Assembly (NCBI GenBank): GCA_032718475.1
Contig: JAUCBJ010004405.1
Location: forward strand, 1 to 64,000
From: Nemertoderma westbladi
Taxonomy: Eukaryota > Xenacoelomorpha > Nemertodermatida > Nemertodermatidae
Direction: 5' to 3'
Length of the DNA stretch: 64,000 bases
Both the position numbers and the translations under genes were made by a program. The notes under the pieces are model-generated. The model saw only the letters and a list, made by a program, of their open reading frames with translations, was not told the DNA's origin and did not search any database. Of the stretch, positions 1 through 11,540 are shown piece after piece; position 1 is the first letter of the stretch, and every line of letters begins with the position of its first letter.

Positions 1-283
1 GTAAAACCTTGCCTGTAATCAATAATTAATTAAAAGTTTGGTTGTTTTGCTAGGTTAACATGGGCAGCCTATCCCAGTACATGATTTCCCATCTCCTCAA
101 CCAGGGGAACTACTATATAGTTTAAACTATGTAAGCTATTTATAACAGCCAATAGAAAGCCGGGTTTTTCCTACCATCCACCTAAGCAAGCTACTCCCTT
201 CCTCACCTCCACGCTACTCGCGACCTTAGCTCTAGCCTACTCTCAACCTTAGATTTACCACAGTCCTTAGGTATTCTGCCTGA
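1..283. other. Unassigned sequence at the left window edge
   Basis: I see no gene, RNA or transposon motif in this stretch. It lies outside the left copy of the 140-bp direct repeat and may be the flank of element E1 or the outermost part of it. Confidence 0.4.
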
Positions 284-423
284 TACTGAACCACTTGAAT
301 AATCATCGTACAAATAGATATAGTAAATACAAATGAGGACTTAATGTAATCTTTATAGCAAAGTTAATTCGAACAAAATAAAATTTTGAAAATCCACGGC
401 ATTTATGAGAATATAATTCTATA
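284..423. repeat. 140-bp direct repeat, left copy (partner at 15976-16115)
   Basis: The two copies match almost base for base, in the same orientation, from TACTGAACCACTTGAAT to ATATAATTCTATA. They lie 15.7 kb apart and bracket everything I assign to E1. They could be remnants of E1's LTRs or copies of an unrelated repeat. They do not start with TG and end with CA, and the flanks show no clear target-site duplication. Confidence 0.75.
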
Positions 424-2465
424 CCGCTCCATGAAAACAGGATATTATCGTGCATAAAATATACGGTTTTCACCAATAATAAATCAAATTATGGAATACT
501 TGGGACGTACTTACATATTTACAAATTAAATCTCAACAATAATACCTCTACATAATAATTCGATACAAAAATAATTACAAATTCAAACTTTATGTATTTA
601 AGGCTTTATTAAGTAAGTACAATATAAATCTAAATTAAATTCACCAAAATAAATCTATTGCATCTCAAATATTGCATAAATTCAAACAATCACAAATACT
701 AATACTACTTAAATATAAAACAAATTGCATAAGTTCGGATAATTTCAAATGAAATCACAAGAAAGGCTCACAAGTCTTCCGTCTGCTCTTGCCTTCTATT
801 TACTGTGAATACAAATACTGCTTCTTTATAAAATATAAATTGCATAATATTCGAAACAATAAATTGCGTAAGTTTGGAATGACTACAAATATAGCACTTA
901 CTAAATATAAACTGCATAAGTTTAGAACAATACTGCATAAGTTTAGAATAATATAAACTCCTTTTACATCTCAAATATGAAATATAAATCTTTCAAATAT
1001 AAATTCCTTCTAAATATAAACTTTCTAAATTTCAAATTGGAACAATACAAATACATCGCTTGTGTCCTTCTGGGCTCCTCCCCGAGGCGCACCCACGAGG
1101 CGGACACCTTTCCACCACCCCTGGGGCCAGTCCGACTGCTTGTTATTATCAGACCGGGCCGGAGGGTGGCCTGATGCTTCCCGGGTTCAATTTTCAATTC
1201 CCCGATCATACCAGCACAGCTCGTCGAACGTGTAGCCAGATGGTCGGCTACTGTCAACTTACTGTGGCCTGACTGTACATCGAGCCAACTCAAAGTATAA
1301 CAAAGAGTCAACCGGCAGTTGGACCAGTCGATAGCGATCGAGCACCAAGGTCGCCCTTGGGCCTAACCGACGGTCTTGTCCCATGTGGGCTTGCGCTACC
1401 CAACAGGGAATTTTGACTCGTTTTCACCTGCCTCGCCGGCAGTATCAAAAAACAATACTGTCTGTAGCTCAAAAGCTACTGAACAAGTAACCACTTACCA
1501 GTCACTGTACACGTGTACTCAACAGATGTTCACAAATCAAGTACACAAACTGGACACATACCATACACACACAGAAGACAAAATCGGGAAAGACAAAATC
1601 GGGGTCAAAGTCAGAGGGGACAAAATTGTATCGACTGACAGGCTAATCGAGAGTACCTTATTTTACCGACAGGGTAAAATAACTTTGTGTGCACAAAGTA
1701 TGCTCGGGGCGCAGTAAAGATATGGTCCTACTAATACCAGCGGCGTCTGGACCAACTGGCAAGGGTTCCCATACTTACTCGCAGTGGCCACACATACAAT
1801 CACGTGTACTCACGTACCTACAGCGACAGAAAGCTTAAAGACCCAAACAAATCCGCTGAATACCGCCAATCAGCTGAACATGGAGAAAATAACATATAGT
1901 ATCAAAAAAACGGAACAGCTGATGGCCAAAGGAACCCATCCAAGCCCCAAGCAAACTGCCACTGGTTGCTCACATACAAAACATAGTTCACGCCACATGA
2001 GCCACAAATCACGCCATGCCACCACCCCTACTGTGTACAGGACTGGCAGTACGGCAACAGGCCGACTAGATGGTACCACGGCACCATGGCAATTCATGGT
2101 TCGTTAAACACGAGGGCCTTCAGTGACTCCCTAGCACTATAGTTCTGATTTAACGTGCCCCCAGACCCTCACGAGTCCGCCGCCGCCTGTTAAACTCACC
2201 CCTATAGAGACCTCACCTCTTTGGGTAAGTTTAGAACAATGTAAATTGCATAAATTTAGAATAATATAAATTGCATAAACAATTCAATTACATAAACAAT
2301 TCAATTTACATAAACAATTCAATTTACATAAACAATTCAATTTACATAAACAATTCAATTTACATAAACAATTCAATTTACATAAACAATACATAAATCA
2401 ATACATAAAACAAACAATTCATAAGAAAGGCTCACGAGTCTTCCGTCCACTCCTTCCTTCCCGCT
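424..2465. other. E1 3' non-coding tail
   Basis: About 2 kb without a credible gene. AT-rich DNA (424-1030, 2220-2426) is studded with variants of TTGCATAAGTTTAGAA, for example near 661, 723, 838, 866, 912, 931 and 2225. A GC-richer block at 1060-1320 interrupts it. There is a perfect 10-bp-stem hairpin at 1658-1682 (TTATTTTACC, 5-nt loop, GGTAAAATAA). Copies of the E1 18-bp motif lie at 763-780 and 2427-2444. Short ORFs on either strand lack any recognisable domain. Confidence 0.55.
2274..2392. repeat. 18-bp tandem repeat
   Basis: The unit ACATAAACAATTCAATTT repeats about six times head to tail and then decays into ACATAAATCAAT-like sequence. It sits in the 3' tail of E1, just before a copy of the E1 motif at 2427. 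Confidence 0.9.
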
Positions 2466-2867
2466 TTAACGCTTAGCGGATCGAGCCCTGCCGCGTCCTC
2501 GAAAACTGCGTATCGGTGATTTAGCTCGTGATATGGGACTTGTGGGGCGAGCCACTGGTTTACTTTGGACGTTGGGAGATGGTACGACCATTTCCTCACA
2601 TATTCGTCTCTTAGTTATCCCAAGTCCTCGTCCAATTCCTCGTGACCGATCGGTTGTATCTACCGCTGGTAAAACGTCTGGGAACGTGCGAGAAGCGGAC
2701 GACGCAGACCCAAGAGAAGCTTGCGCCCCCTTTTGATCAGCTGGTATATGTCCCGATCCTCCTTGCGGTTCTCTGGGAAGCGAAACCGTATCCCGAGTAA
2801 TTCGAATAGTCGGTTCACTACCCTTTCTTTCTTCAATATTTATAGTTTTCTTTAGTTGTTGGCTCAC
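2466..2867 (-). CDS. E1 ORF4: small protein with basic, arginine/serine-rich tail
   Basis: A 133-residue open frame, the last ORF of E1. I do not recognise a family. The N-terminal third is mixed charge, the middle is Pro/Gly/Ser-rich and probably disordered, and the C-terminus is strongly basic with repeated S-P and G-R steps, ending G-R-A-R-S-A-K-R. Such a tail would suit nucleic-acid binding; that is inference. It lies 153 bp downstream of ORF3 in transcription order. E3 has a comparably placed ORF with a Lys/Arg-rich end at 58225-58440, so gene order is shared although I could not align the two confidently. No signal peptide or membrane segment is visible. A copy of the 18-bp motif lies just past the stop codon. 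Confidence 0.5.
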   Translation of the reverse strand: MSQQLKKTINIEERKGSEPTIRITRDTVSLPREPQGGSGHIPADQKGAQASLGSASSASRTFPDVLPAVDTTDRSRGIGRGLGITKRRICEEMVVPSPNVQSKPVARPTSPISRAKSPIRSFRGRGRARSAKR

Positions 2868-3020
2868 TTTCTGAACCCTTATAATCCTGTTCTGTCGAAT
2901 ACGCTCGCTCGTATGCGTTTATGGTAGAAGGCGGCTCGGTACGCCCATGCGACGGTTAACCAAGCTCCCTTATTTCGCTTTTCCGTTCGGAAACGATCAA
3001 ATTCACCATATGTGATACGA

Positions 3021-4006
3021 TTAAACATTTTGGGCAAAGTTTATTCTTTCGAAAATTTTTGGTGTCATCTCCTTAGCTGAAGTATAATCGTGTGACGTCC
3101 AATGGTGAGGTAGGCTCGCGAGTCTTCCGCCCCATTCTTCCATCTCTCCTTCCTCGAAAGCCTTATAGGCTCTGTATAGGCTAAGAGCTTCTTTCTTTTC
3201 GCGGGTTGACTGAGTCACCTCTTCCAGCGTAAGTTCAAATGCATCGGGTTCAACAATCTTAGGTGGACAAACGACAATTTCTCCCGCCTTTGGTCCACAC
3301 ATAGCAAATGAATGATATGGATTCGATAAAGGATACCCTCCTTCCTGGTAGCGTAGTTGTTGATGGTTCGAACACCTCGCCAATATCGGTTCGGGATTTT
3401 CCTTATTCAAACGCATCGGAATCGTATTTCGTTGTTCGCGCATACAAGCACCACATTGATAATAAAGTTTATAAACTGAAAATGCTTCCTTTGTTTCTCT
3501 ATCGTCCCCTCGAGTTCGTCTGTAAAGATGCATTCCATCGAATTCATCGCGTACCGCAGGCATAGGTTCATGCGCCTTCAGGTATTGCATGGTATGATAC
3601 AAACGACTAATTTCGGTATCGGGTCTTCGCTAATATCTCCCGTATCACATAAGGCGTCGTACGGGTAAAGTTCATTGAAGGTTTTGCGTAAACTTTCGAT
3701 TCTTTCATTTAACGCATTTTGCCTTCTCTTTAATACGTTCGAGCCATATTTAGTCTTTGCGAGTTTCGCTGTACTTTCTGATAATTCCTTTATACCAAAT
3801 ATGGTGTAGTCTTTAGCTCCAAATCGTTCGAATGGCGCTGCTGCTTCCTCTTGGATATCATATCCCCATCTCGGCTCTCCATGTATCCCCTTCGCCATTA
3901 TTTGAAGTATGGTTACATAATCATTGCTACTAGAGGGAATACAACAGAGTTTATTGTTAGTTGTGAGGAGATGTGAGAGTTTTCGTCTGCCCTTTTGGCT
4001 CGACAA
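3021..4006 (-). pseudogene. E1 ORF3: CxxC...CxxH protein, frameshifted
   Basis: Two overlapping open frames, 4006-3578 and 3602-3021, together read as one protein broken by a frameshift near 3600. The upstream frame has no ATG at its start; its first internal ATG begins M-A-K-G-I-H-G-E-P. The downstream frame carries C50-x2-C53 and C77-x2-H80, a possible zinc ribbon. It aligns with E3 ORF3 (58618-59748): both have Y-L-x-A, then P-[ML]-P-x-V, then F-x-x-M, a Tyr, and Y-Y-x(0-1)-C-x-x-C. No signal peptide, transmembrane segment or fusion-like region is present, so it does not resemble a retroviral Env. Function unknown. One E1 18-bp motif (3111-3128) lies inside the coding frame. Confidence 0.6.
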
Positions 4007-4561
4007 CGCTCTAAACTCCTACCCATAGCCTAAGATCTAGGGTTTCTTTAATGACACGCTGTTTCTTATCTAAAATTTTTGCCGAAATAAAAACGAATTT
4101 GGGCTAAACTGGCTGTGAGTCTAAAATACTCACTTTTTGATCCCAAACTATTATCAGAAAATAAGCAATCAAGAGTTAGTAATAAATATAGGGAAGTCTA
4201 TTATTCAACGTAACTTATTGAAACAAGACCGTGTAAATTTTATTAAAATTTAAGAAAGGCTCGCGAGTCTTCCTTTCTCTTGTTTCTCTAATTTTAAGTT
4301 CCACCCGACTGTACCCTGAAATCTATTCACTGGAGAAAATTTTAAAAAATTTTTCAAATCCAAATTGGATTGTCTAAAATGTCGAAAATGTCTCAATATT
4401 GTGAGTTCCAAGTAGAATTCCATTTCTTATACCTACAAATCCCGCTCCTATGTGACACATAAGGGTACTACCCTTAATGTTCACATATAAAGACAATGGA
4501 ATTCTACCGCTGTCCTTACTACGGTGTACAGGTACGTGGAAATCTATTTGTAAACTCCTTA
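4007..4561. other. E1 spacer between pol and ORF3
   Basis: About 550 bp without a supported gene, separating the end of the pol frame from ORF3 on the - strand. It contains one copy of the 18-bp motif at 4256-4273 in AT-rich DNA. If ORF3 is expressed, its leader or a splice acceptor would have to lie here, but I cannot point to a convincing signal. Confidence 0.5.
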
Positions 4562-5143
4562 CTATTTACTAACATTTGTTGGAGACTTGTAATCTCCAGA
4601 CTTGTGTCGCGTCTCTTCAAGAAGTACGAGACGTTGAGTCGGTCTGTCTACTGTACGACCGTCAATTGTCCGTACAGTCACAGTTCTTGTCACTCCATCC
4701 ATAGATGGATGTGTGTCTAAAATTACACCTGTTATCCAGAAGCGTCTTTTTAGATTCACTTCTGCCAACAGCACGTGATCTCCCGGCTTTAAAGCGCGAG
4801 TATTGTTGTACCAAGTTGTTCTGGCAGAAATAGAGGGCAAATAATGGTTTTGCCATATTTCCCAGAATTTGTTAGCCAGTAGTTGCGTGATTTTCCACGC
4901 TTTTCTACCGTAACTATCGCCTTCTATTGGAATAGAAATAGGCGTTAATGTAGTCGGTGCCTGCATCAGCAGGTGTGCCGGTGTCAAAGCAAACTGGGAT
5001 TGTTTGTCATCGGGTACTAATACTATTGGTCTAGTATTTAGTATTGCCTCGATTTCAACAAACAGTGTTGTCAGTTGGTCGTTTGTCAAAATGTGGTTTA
5101 CTGGAATTACTTTTGCCATGGCTGTTTTTATAGACCTAATCAA
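4562..5143 (-). pseudogene. E1 pol, part 4: integrase C-terminal part and DUF5641
   Basis: 193 residues continuing the integrase core just after its frameshifted catalytic Glu region, starting I-R-S-I-K-T-A-M. Next comes the conserved helix with L-N-T-R-P, then A-L-T-P-A-H. The C-terminal half is DUF5641, the C-terminal domain typical of BEL/Pao Pol: F-W-x-x-W, H-Y-L-P-x-x, L-x-x-G-D-H-V-L-L, and a closing R-P-x-x-R-L motif. It overlaps the upstream frame by 4 bp in another register, so it is part of the original polyprotein separated by a frameshift, not an independent gene. It cannot act alone because the first two integrase aspartates are on the upstream fragment. Confidence 0.85.
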
Positions 5144-7461
5144 TCTCTCCCAGACTCCGCCTCTCCATGGACTATCTGGAGGATTAAACTTCCAAACAAT
5201 CTTGTAAGGACGTAGTTCGTTTGAGATTGATCATGATCTAATTTCTTAAAGGCTCTAGCAATTTCATTTCGAGCACCAACAAAGTTTGTACCTTGGTCTG
5301 AGTACAAGCATTTTACTAGTCCACGTCTAGCGATAAATCGCCGCAATGCTAGTATAAAGGCGTTGGTGGAAAGATCCATCACACGTTCAATATGGACTGC
5401 CCTACTGGATATGCATGTGAAAATCAGTCCCCAGCGTTTCACTAATATACGTCCACGTTTCGTATGTATGGGACCAAAGCAGTCAATTCCAGTCTCTGTG
5501 AAAGGTGGTCTGAATGCCTGTAGTCGTGCTTGTGGAAGTTCACTCATTTCTTGGGTACTTATTCTAGAATGTACCTTTTTACAAATAATACACATACGCG
5601 TCACTGAACTTAGCGCTTTACTGGGTCTAATTAATACAAATCTTGTACGTAAGTAGGAAAGACAGTGGTGTCTTCCAGCGTGTTTCAGATGTAAATGTGC
5701 GTCCAGTATCATTGCACGTTGTAATTCGTGATGTTGCGGTATTATTATTGGGTACCTAAAATCAGTATTAAAGTCAATGTTTTGAAGCCGAGATTTATGA
5801 CAAATTAAGCCATTATAAATTATCGGACTCCAACTCAATATTGGTGACGACTTGATTGGTTGACCTTGACTTATAGATGTGAATTCGCGTGCGAAATATC
5901 GCAATTGGTAATGGCGAATTAATTTAATTTCACATCTGTCAATCTCAGTCAATGTGAGTCGACGTGTAAAGTCGCGTTTGCCTTTAACGTACTGTACAAA
6001 ACGTACGATCCACGCTAATTTTCGGCACGTGTTTGTCCAAGAATCTGTCAAATTTACAATACGGTCGACGTAAGTATTTATGACGTCATCAGGTAAGTCA
6101 ATGGAGAATTTGGAAGGTTTTGTTTTACTAGATGGGCCCACGAGTCCGCCGGTAAGTATTCCCTTGTTGACTGTTGATCCGTCCGGGTCTACAAGTAATT
6201 TGTCCTTCTTCGTCTTCTTACCTTGATTGTCATTACTTTGTGTGTTGATTCGTAATGGTGGTTTTAACTCTATGGGATCGCTGGGTTTCGGTAAATTTGT
6301 TTTTCTGCCGATATTAATCCCAGGTCTCATCGTAGGTTGTAAGGTTGGTATGTCTCTTGAGCGTAAAGTAACACCTGTATTTACATTAGCGTAGGTACTA
6401 CCCACATCTGTAATACATGAGGTTTCACTGTACTTATGGTTACTCAAGGGTGTCAAATCTGGTAGTTTGTCAATAGAAGGCCGCTCCAATAGGGAAACTG
6501 CGGCTTTACTATGTGTCGCTACGTTACTAATGTCTTGTAGAACATCTTGTGAAATGTCTGGTAAAAGGTTTCGCGGAACATCCGGCGAAACGTCTAGTGA
6601 AATGTCTGGCAAAATGTCTGGTTGACCGTCTAGTAACGTGTCTGGTTGACCGTCTGGCGATACGTCTGGTAACATGTCTGGTTGACTGTCTGGCGATACG
6701 TCTGGTTGAGAAAGGCTCGCAAGTCTTCCTGCCCTAACTTTGTGAGTTATATTCTTCCATTTCGCCTTTGGTTTCTTCTTAAGTTTCGCCGTTGTCTTTT
6801 TCTTTGCTTTACCTTTCTTTGGTTTTTTAATTTCGGCGTCCTTAGGATTAGTATTAGACTTGTTATCGTATAGTGGCGGCCAATGTTGTGTTGCTCTTTG
6901 TAAGAATTGTGGTCCGTGTTGCCAAAATTCCTTGTTTTCCGGTTTACAGAATTCCTCAGGCATCATTCCTCGCGACGCAATATCAGCTGGATTTTGTGGT
7001 CCGGGACAATGTCGCCAATCTTCCTTTATTGAACGGTCTAGAATTTCTGCACGACGGTTAGCTACGAATGTCTTGAATTCAAGTGTGTCGTTGTTTATAT
7101 AAAATAAAACTAACGTCGCGTCAGTCCAATAAAATATCTGTAAACTTGACTGTAGTTCAGTCTGTATGAGGTTTACAATTGTCGTTGACAGAGTTGCGGC
7201 TTGTAGCTGTGCGCGTGGTGTCGTCATGTACTTAGTAGGCATTGTTTTAGCCTTAGAAGTAATGAGCGAAACATCAAACTCATCTGAGTCTACTTGTCTG
7301 CGCAAATACGCTGTCACACCAAAGCCGTTGTCACTGGCATCGGAAAAACAATGTAATTCTAAGTTGTCAGGAAATGTCGTCTGTAATGGAAAGTACACCC
7401 AGGGTATGGAATAATCCTCTAGCGAAGATAATTGCGCCTCCCAAGTCTTCCATAAGTCCAC
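5140..7461 (-). pseudogene. E1 pol, part 3: RNase H, linker, integrase
   Basis: 773 residues. The start (D-L-W-K-T-W-E) is the RT connection region. RNase H follows with F-S-D-A-S-D near residue 41 and Y-W-T-D-A. A long insert (about residues 210-450) is Lys-rich and then a run of short Pro-Asp repeats (variants of D-G-Q-P-D-I-L-P), unusual for BEL/Pao and probably disordered. The integrase zinc domain (H-x-K-H-A-G-R-H...C-I-I-C) and core (G-I-D-C-F-G-P and S-D-Q-G-T-N-F, the first two catalytic Asp) come next. The frame is lost near 5150-5230, before the catalytic Glu. The 18-bp motif at 6712-6729 encodes G-R-L-A-S-L at the Lys-rich/Pro-Asp boundary. Confidence 0.85.
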
Positions 7462-8216
7462 TTGTTCAGATGAGATCGGTTCGTCAGTCCATCTTTCCAG
7501 ATACTGCGCATATATATTCTTGCTTGCAGTATTATTGGGCTGATGAAACCTAATGGATCGAACAGTCTACTTAGTTTCGACAAGCAAGACCTCTTTGTCA
7601 GAGAATCCCCTTCAGCGTCCAGTTTTACTTTCACTCGAAAGTTGTCTGTGTTCGGGTCCCAAAATAGTCCCAACACCTTGGTCGTCGGCAGTGGTTCGAA
7701 CTCTAAGTCAATGTTACCACCCCCACGTTCAGTCGTTTCGAATGAATTTACTAATTCGGCACTGTTTGAGGCAAACTTGGTGAGGTTAAAACCTCCGCCT
7801 GCTAAACAGTCCCGTAATTGATGTGCTACTGTTATAGCACGTTCTACTGTGTCACAACTTTGTAATCCATCGTCCACATAAAAGTCTCGTTCTATGATTT
7901 GGATTACCTCTGGGTCATATTTATGTTTCTGATCCCTAGCGGTTTGCTTAAGGGCGTACATAGTACAGTTTGGGCTGTCCCTGGCACCGAAAACGCGAAC
8001 TTGCATTTGGTAAGTCGCCGGTGGTTGACTTAAGTCTCCATCCGGGTACCAGAGGAACCTCAAACTGTCTCTGTCTCGCTCTAACGCTCGCACTTGGTGA
8101 AACATCGCTTCTACGTCACAAGTAAATGCTACTTGGCGCTGACGGAAGCGCATAATCACCCCCATGAGATAATTATTCATGTTTGGTCCATCCATCAACT
8201 CACTATTGAGAGACAT
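7419..8216 (-). pseudogene. E1 pol, part 2: reverse transcriptase
   Basis: 265 residues of RT. Visible are the first catalytic Asp in F-T-C-D-V-E-A-M-F (D34), F-L-W-Y-P-D-G, and the Y-V-D-D box at 113-116 with both metal-binding aspartates. The C-terminal F-D-P-L-G-F-I-S-P is also typical of BEL/Pao. This frame is the same as that of 8277-10232; the two are separated only by an in-frame TGA at 8277-8279, where a CGA-to-TGA CpG transition would be a simple cause. Downstream the frame shifts into the 5140-7461 fragment. The catalytic motifs survive, but the polyprotein is interrupted on both sides. Confidence 0.88.
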
Positions 8217-8276
8217 TCCCTCAAACAGAGCCGCGCAGTCATTGACTACACGTACTTTGTCTGGTTTGTCGGGGTG

Positions 8277-10232
8277 TCACACGTAGTGATGTGGCAAGTA
8301 GTATATCTGGTCAGTCACAATCTCTGGGTTTGTCATTCTGATAGCATATCCTTTCGTCAAATACGTCTCCATCTGAGTATTGTACTGCAGATGGGCTTTC
8401 TCGTCCTTTAATAAACGTTGTTGTATTGAGTGTAGACGTCTTAAAGCTAGCGGATAATTATTTGTAAGTTTAGGACGTTGGTTACGCCATAGCATCCCTA
8501 CCTCATAAAGTCCGTCTTTCGTCCGGCGGATAGTATCTTCCATGATCTTTAAAGATTGTTTCTCTTGTTCTGACATACATGGTTCGTAACTACCGGGTTC
8601 GGCTGTATCTTGTTCTAACCACCTGATAGTTTTCTCTGTTAATTCCTTGTCCAGTGCAGCTTGTTCCACTTGATGATTTCTTAACGCGTCTTCATCGACG
8701 GGCGTTGTTGAGGTTATTGGTTGAGGTAGACTCACAAGCCTTCCGGCGTTATCATCTATCGTTGATGGAACCTCTGCCTGACTCCGCTCCTTCTCAATCT
8801 TTACACTAAACTGGTGGATTGGCTGCTCTTTGTGACTTATTGTACTCGCTACACACGTCGTACTTGTAACGTTGTTGTGTTTTGTCGAACGTAGTGTAGT
8901 ATGGTCCTTGTTGTGTGAAAAGGAATGAGTCGAAGTTGTAGTTAATAAACTACATGTACTTTGTACATCGTCTTCCTCATCACTTATATCTAGTGTGCGC
9001 ACAGGCGCTCGAGTATACCAACCCATCGGAGTTCGACAGGCGTATGCATTTCCTGCTACGACTACCGATGGTCTGGTTTCCCACACTTGATGTAAATTGA
9101 ATTGATCTGTCCCGATCAGCATTGCTACTGATCTATAGTTGACAGGACATTCAGGTACACCAAGGTGTCTGAAATACTTACGGTCCTCTAAGGATTGTTC
9201 CGGCACTGGACCCAGTAGGTTACTAAAGTCCTTGGTGGCCGCAAAAGTCAAATCCCTAAAGGGTAACAAAGACCTCTCCTTTTCGCTGTGTTGCGATTTC
9301 GGAAGAAGAGTGTCTAAGTTTAACTTAACTCGTGTCACTGGTATTGCACGTTGTCCATGCATACTACTTACGGTGTAACTGACGTTCTTACCTTGTCGGA
9401 GATCCGTCACGACATCAGCTACCTTCTCATCCACATAGCTGTGAGATGAGGCTGAATCCAGAATAGCGTAGATCCTTTTGCTCCCTTTGGTGCCAGTAAT
9501 CTTAATAGGAATTACGCTAAAACCTTTTAGTTGGTCAGTCGTCAGAAGCGCGATCGATGGTTGTTCGTCTCCAACTGAGTATACGTCGTCGTCCTCGGTT
9601 TCTTCATCAGAAGACCCGGATTGCTCTGGGAAACAATCCCGAATATGCGTCACAAAAGTTGGTGTTGTTCTCGATTCTCGATTCTTATATGCCGTGTTAC
9701 ATTTCGCTGCTGCTTCCGGGTGTTCCCTTGTGAAGCGTTTGGTCGGCGTATGGCTGTCCGTATGGAGCAAACCGTCGTGGTTGCGTCCACAGGATGGACA
9801 AGTGTCCATGTTTGGACAATCTTTGCGGACGTGTCCGTGTTGAGTACACCGCCAACAAGAGTCCAATGGCCGTATCTGCAGCCGTCGTTCTTCCGAGTTT
9901 AACTCGCGAAACAACCGACAACCTCTTAACTTGTGAGTGGTGTGCCGCTTGCCTAGCTGCTCGCAGTATTGGCAACCGCTAAAGTCTGCACTCAGTTGTT
10001 GTCTGCTCTGTTTGATCCCAATAGGTGTGGATACTCTACTACCGTCCGAAAATTGTCGGGTTTCTGTCGATGTGGCGTAAGTGGCCGTCTTGGTGGATGT
10101 TGTCTGGGGTTTTTGTCGGTTTGAGGATGGTAAGGTGATTCCTTCTGCTACGATGTGTTGGTCAGTGTAGTTGGATCGAGTCTCCACTACCGCTTCCCTG
10201 GATATTAATAGGTATACATCCTCTAGTTTCAA
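8277..10232 (-). pseudogene. E1 pol, part 1: zinc knuckles and aspartic protease (DUF1758)
   Basis: 651 residues. Three zinc-binding clusters: C87-C90-H97 or H100-C105; a knuckle C126-x2-C129-x4-H134-x4-C139; and C145-x2-C148 with H152 and H157. The protease active site reads I-L-D-S-A-S-S with D259, so the usual Gly after D-S/T is Ala; this may weaken or abolish proteolysis. The DUF1758 end is marked by P-M-G-W-Y. The start of RT follows (Y-Y-L-P-H-H-Y-V) before the TGA at 8277. The frame is open upstream of 10232 to the TAA at 10347-10349, and gag-like sequence continues through that stop, so no true start is evident here. Confidence 0.85.
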
Positions 10233-10399
10233 GAATCCACCCCGTTCTTCGCGCTGGTATTCGATCTTCCTCCACTCCCGACGAAGTCGATGGTGGAGTC
10301 TTCCTATGATCTTTAATAGGACTGTAGGGGTGTTCCCGTAATCGAGTTATCCAATAGATCTCAATGTAGTGATAGCGTTTTTTATTTCGTCAGCTAGCT

Positions 10400-11092
10400 T
10401 TAGTAAGTCGACGGGTTTAGTAATAGCCCCCCCTTACAGAGTTCCTCTATCACTGACTTGGCCATGCTAACTGTACCTCCGTAGATTGAAGTTAAGCGAT
10501 CGTATGCTAACTCGAAGGCATCTGGTACACCAACGAAAGTCTCCGCTAAGCGTTTGGGTTCTCCCGTCAAGGTTTGAAGCAAATAATTGAACTTTTCCCT
10601 TGATGTAAAAGCGCACGCCGCAATTTGAGATTCGATGTAGTCTACGAACGTGTGCCAATGTTTGGAGTTGCCGGAAAACTTAGGTGGTTGTTGCACCGGT
10701 AGTCCTTGTCTGGCTGCGAATTTGGCTATCTCCTCGGCTACATTCAAAGTTTCGCGTCCTTGGTTGGCAATCGAGTTGATGTTCTCCCGTCTTGGCGCTT
10801 TTCTTTGATACGAGGTGGTTCTCGAAGGTATCACTCTTTGCGGATCCTTCGGGTTTCTATTGTGTTCGAATTCGGTGTTTCTCGAACTATCGGTTTGAAC
10901 TTCCTCCAAGCGTTCCTCGATCTGAGCCAACTTGTTAACAACTGGTCGCAGAATGTCGGCGAACTGTTGTGTACTGATCGCGTCCGTTGGTTGTAACGCT
11001 TTCTGTGTTGGTGTATTTCGTGGAGGATTGTCTATAAAGGAATTGTCTGAACGCTCGCGTTTGTATTCATCGGCCGCTCCTGTTCTAAACAC
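10400..11092 (-). pseudogene. E1 gag, C-terminal part (DUF1759)
   Basis: 230 residues containing the DUF1759 domain of BEL/Pao Gag. Hallmarks are L-P-x-x-x-x-P-K-F-S-G-N (about 130-141), F-x-x-x-I, the central K-F-N-Y-L-L-Q-T-L-T-G-E, and a distal Y-G. The frame is the same as the coiled-coil ORF ending at 11222; only a TGA at 11222-11224 separates them. At the 3' end a run of seven G on the - strand (10427-10433) precedes a switch: the family-like continuation is in the next register, reaches the TAA at 10347 and runs into the zinc-knuckle ORF. Either the homopolymer lost a base, or it is a gag-pol frameshift site. Confidence 0.82.
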
Positions 11093-11221
11093 CTCGCGTT
11101 CCGGGTAATCCGATTCGCTCGAAGTGCTGCTATCACCTGGATACGGTGGCCGATGTGCTCGCGTCCGTTGGGTTGTCCGAATTCTAACATTCCGCTTCGG
11201 AACATCGTCTACTGGTTTCCG

Positions 11222-11540
11222 TCATTCGGTAGGCTCGCAGGTCTTCCTCGAAGTCGTAGATTGCGATGTAAACTGGTTAAGCGGTCGTGTATCCACTGGT
11301 CTCCGTTGTTCGGTAGGCTCGCAGGTCTTCCTCGAAGTCGTAGATTGCGATGTAAACTGGTTAAGCGGTCGCGTATCCACTGGTCTCCGTTGCTCGGTAG
11401 GCTCGCAGGTCTTCCTCGAAGTCGTAGATTGTGATGTAAACTGGTTAAACCGGTTAAGCGGTCGCGTATCCACTGGTCTCCGTTGCTTGGTAGGCTCACA
11501 AGTCTTCCTCGAAGTCGTAGATTGCGATGTAAACTGAATT
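11222..11540 (-). repeat. 84-bp coding minisatellite in E1 gag
   Basis: Four tandem units, one expanded by 6 bp near 11440-11460. Each contains one copy of the 18-bp motif (11230, 11314, 11398, 11491) and encodes a repeat with S-R-K-T-C-E-P-T-E and R-P-V-D. The unit is a multiple of three, so the frame is kept. Confidence 0.9.

Noticed and set aside
1376-2107. Two + strand ORFs of 113 and 107 residues
   Set aside because: Low-complexity Thr/His/Lys-rich composition, no domain, and in the non-coding tail of an element transcribed from the other strand.
3111-8744. G-R-L-A-S-L as a conserved protein motif in ORF3 and pol
   Set aside because: The same DNA is read in another frame in gag and is also present in non-coding DNA, so the conservation is at the nucleotide level.
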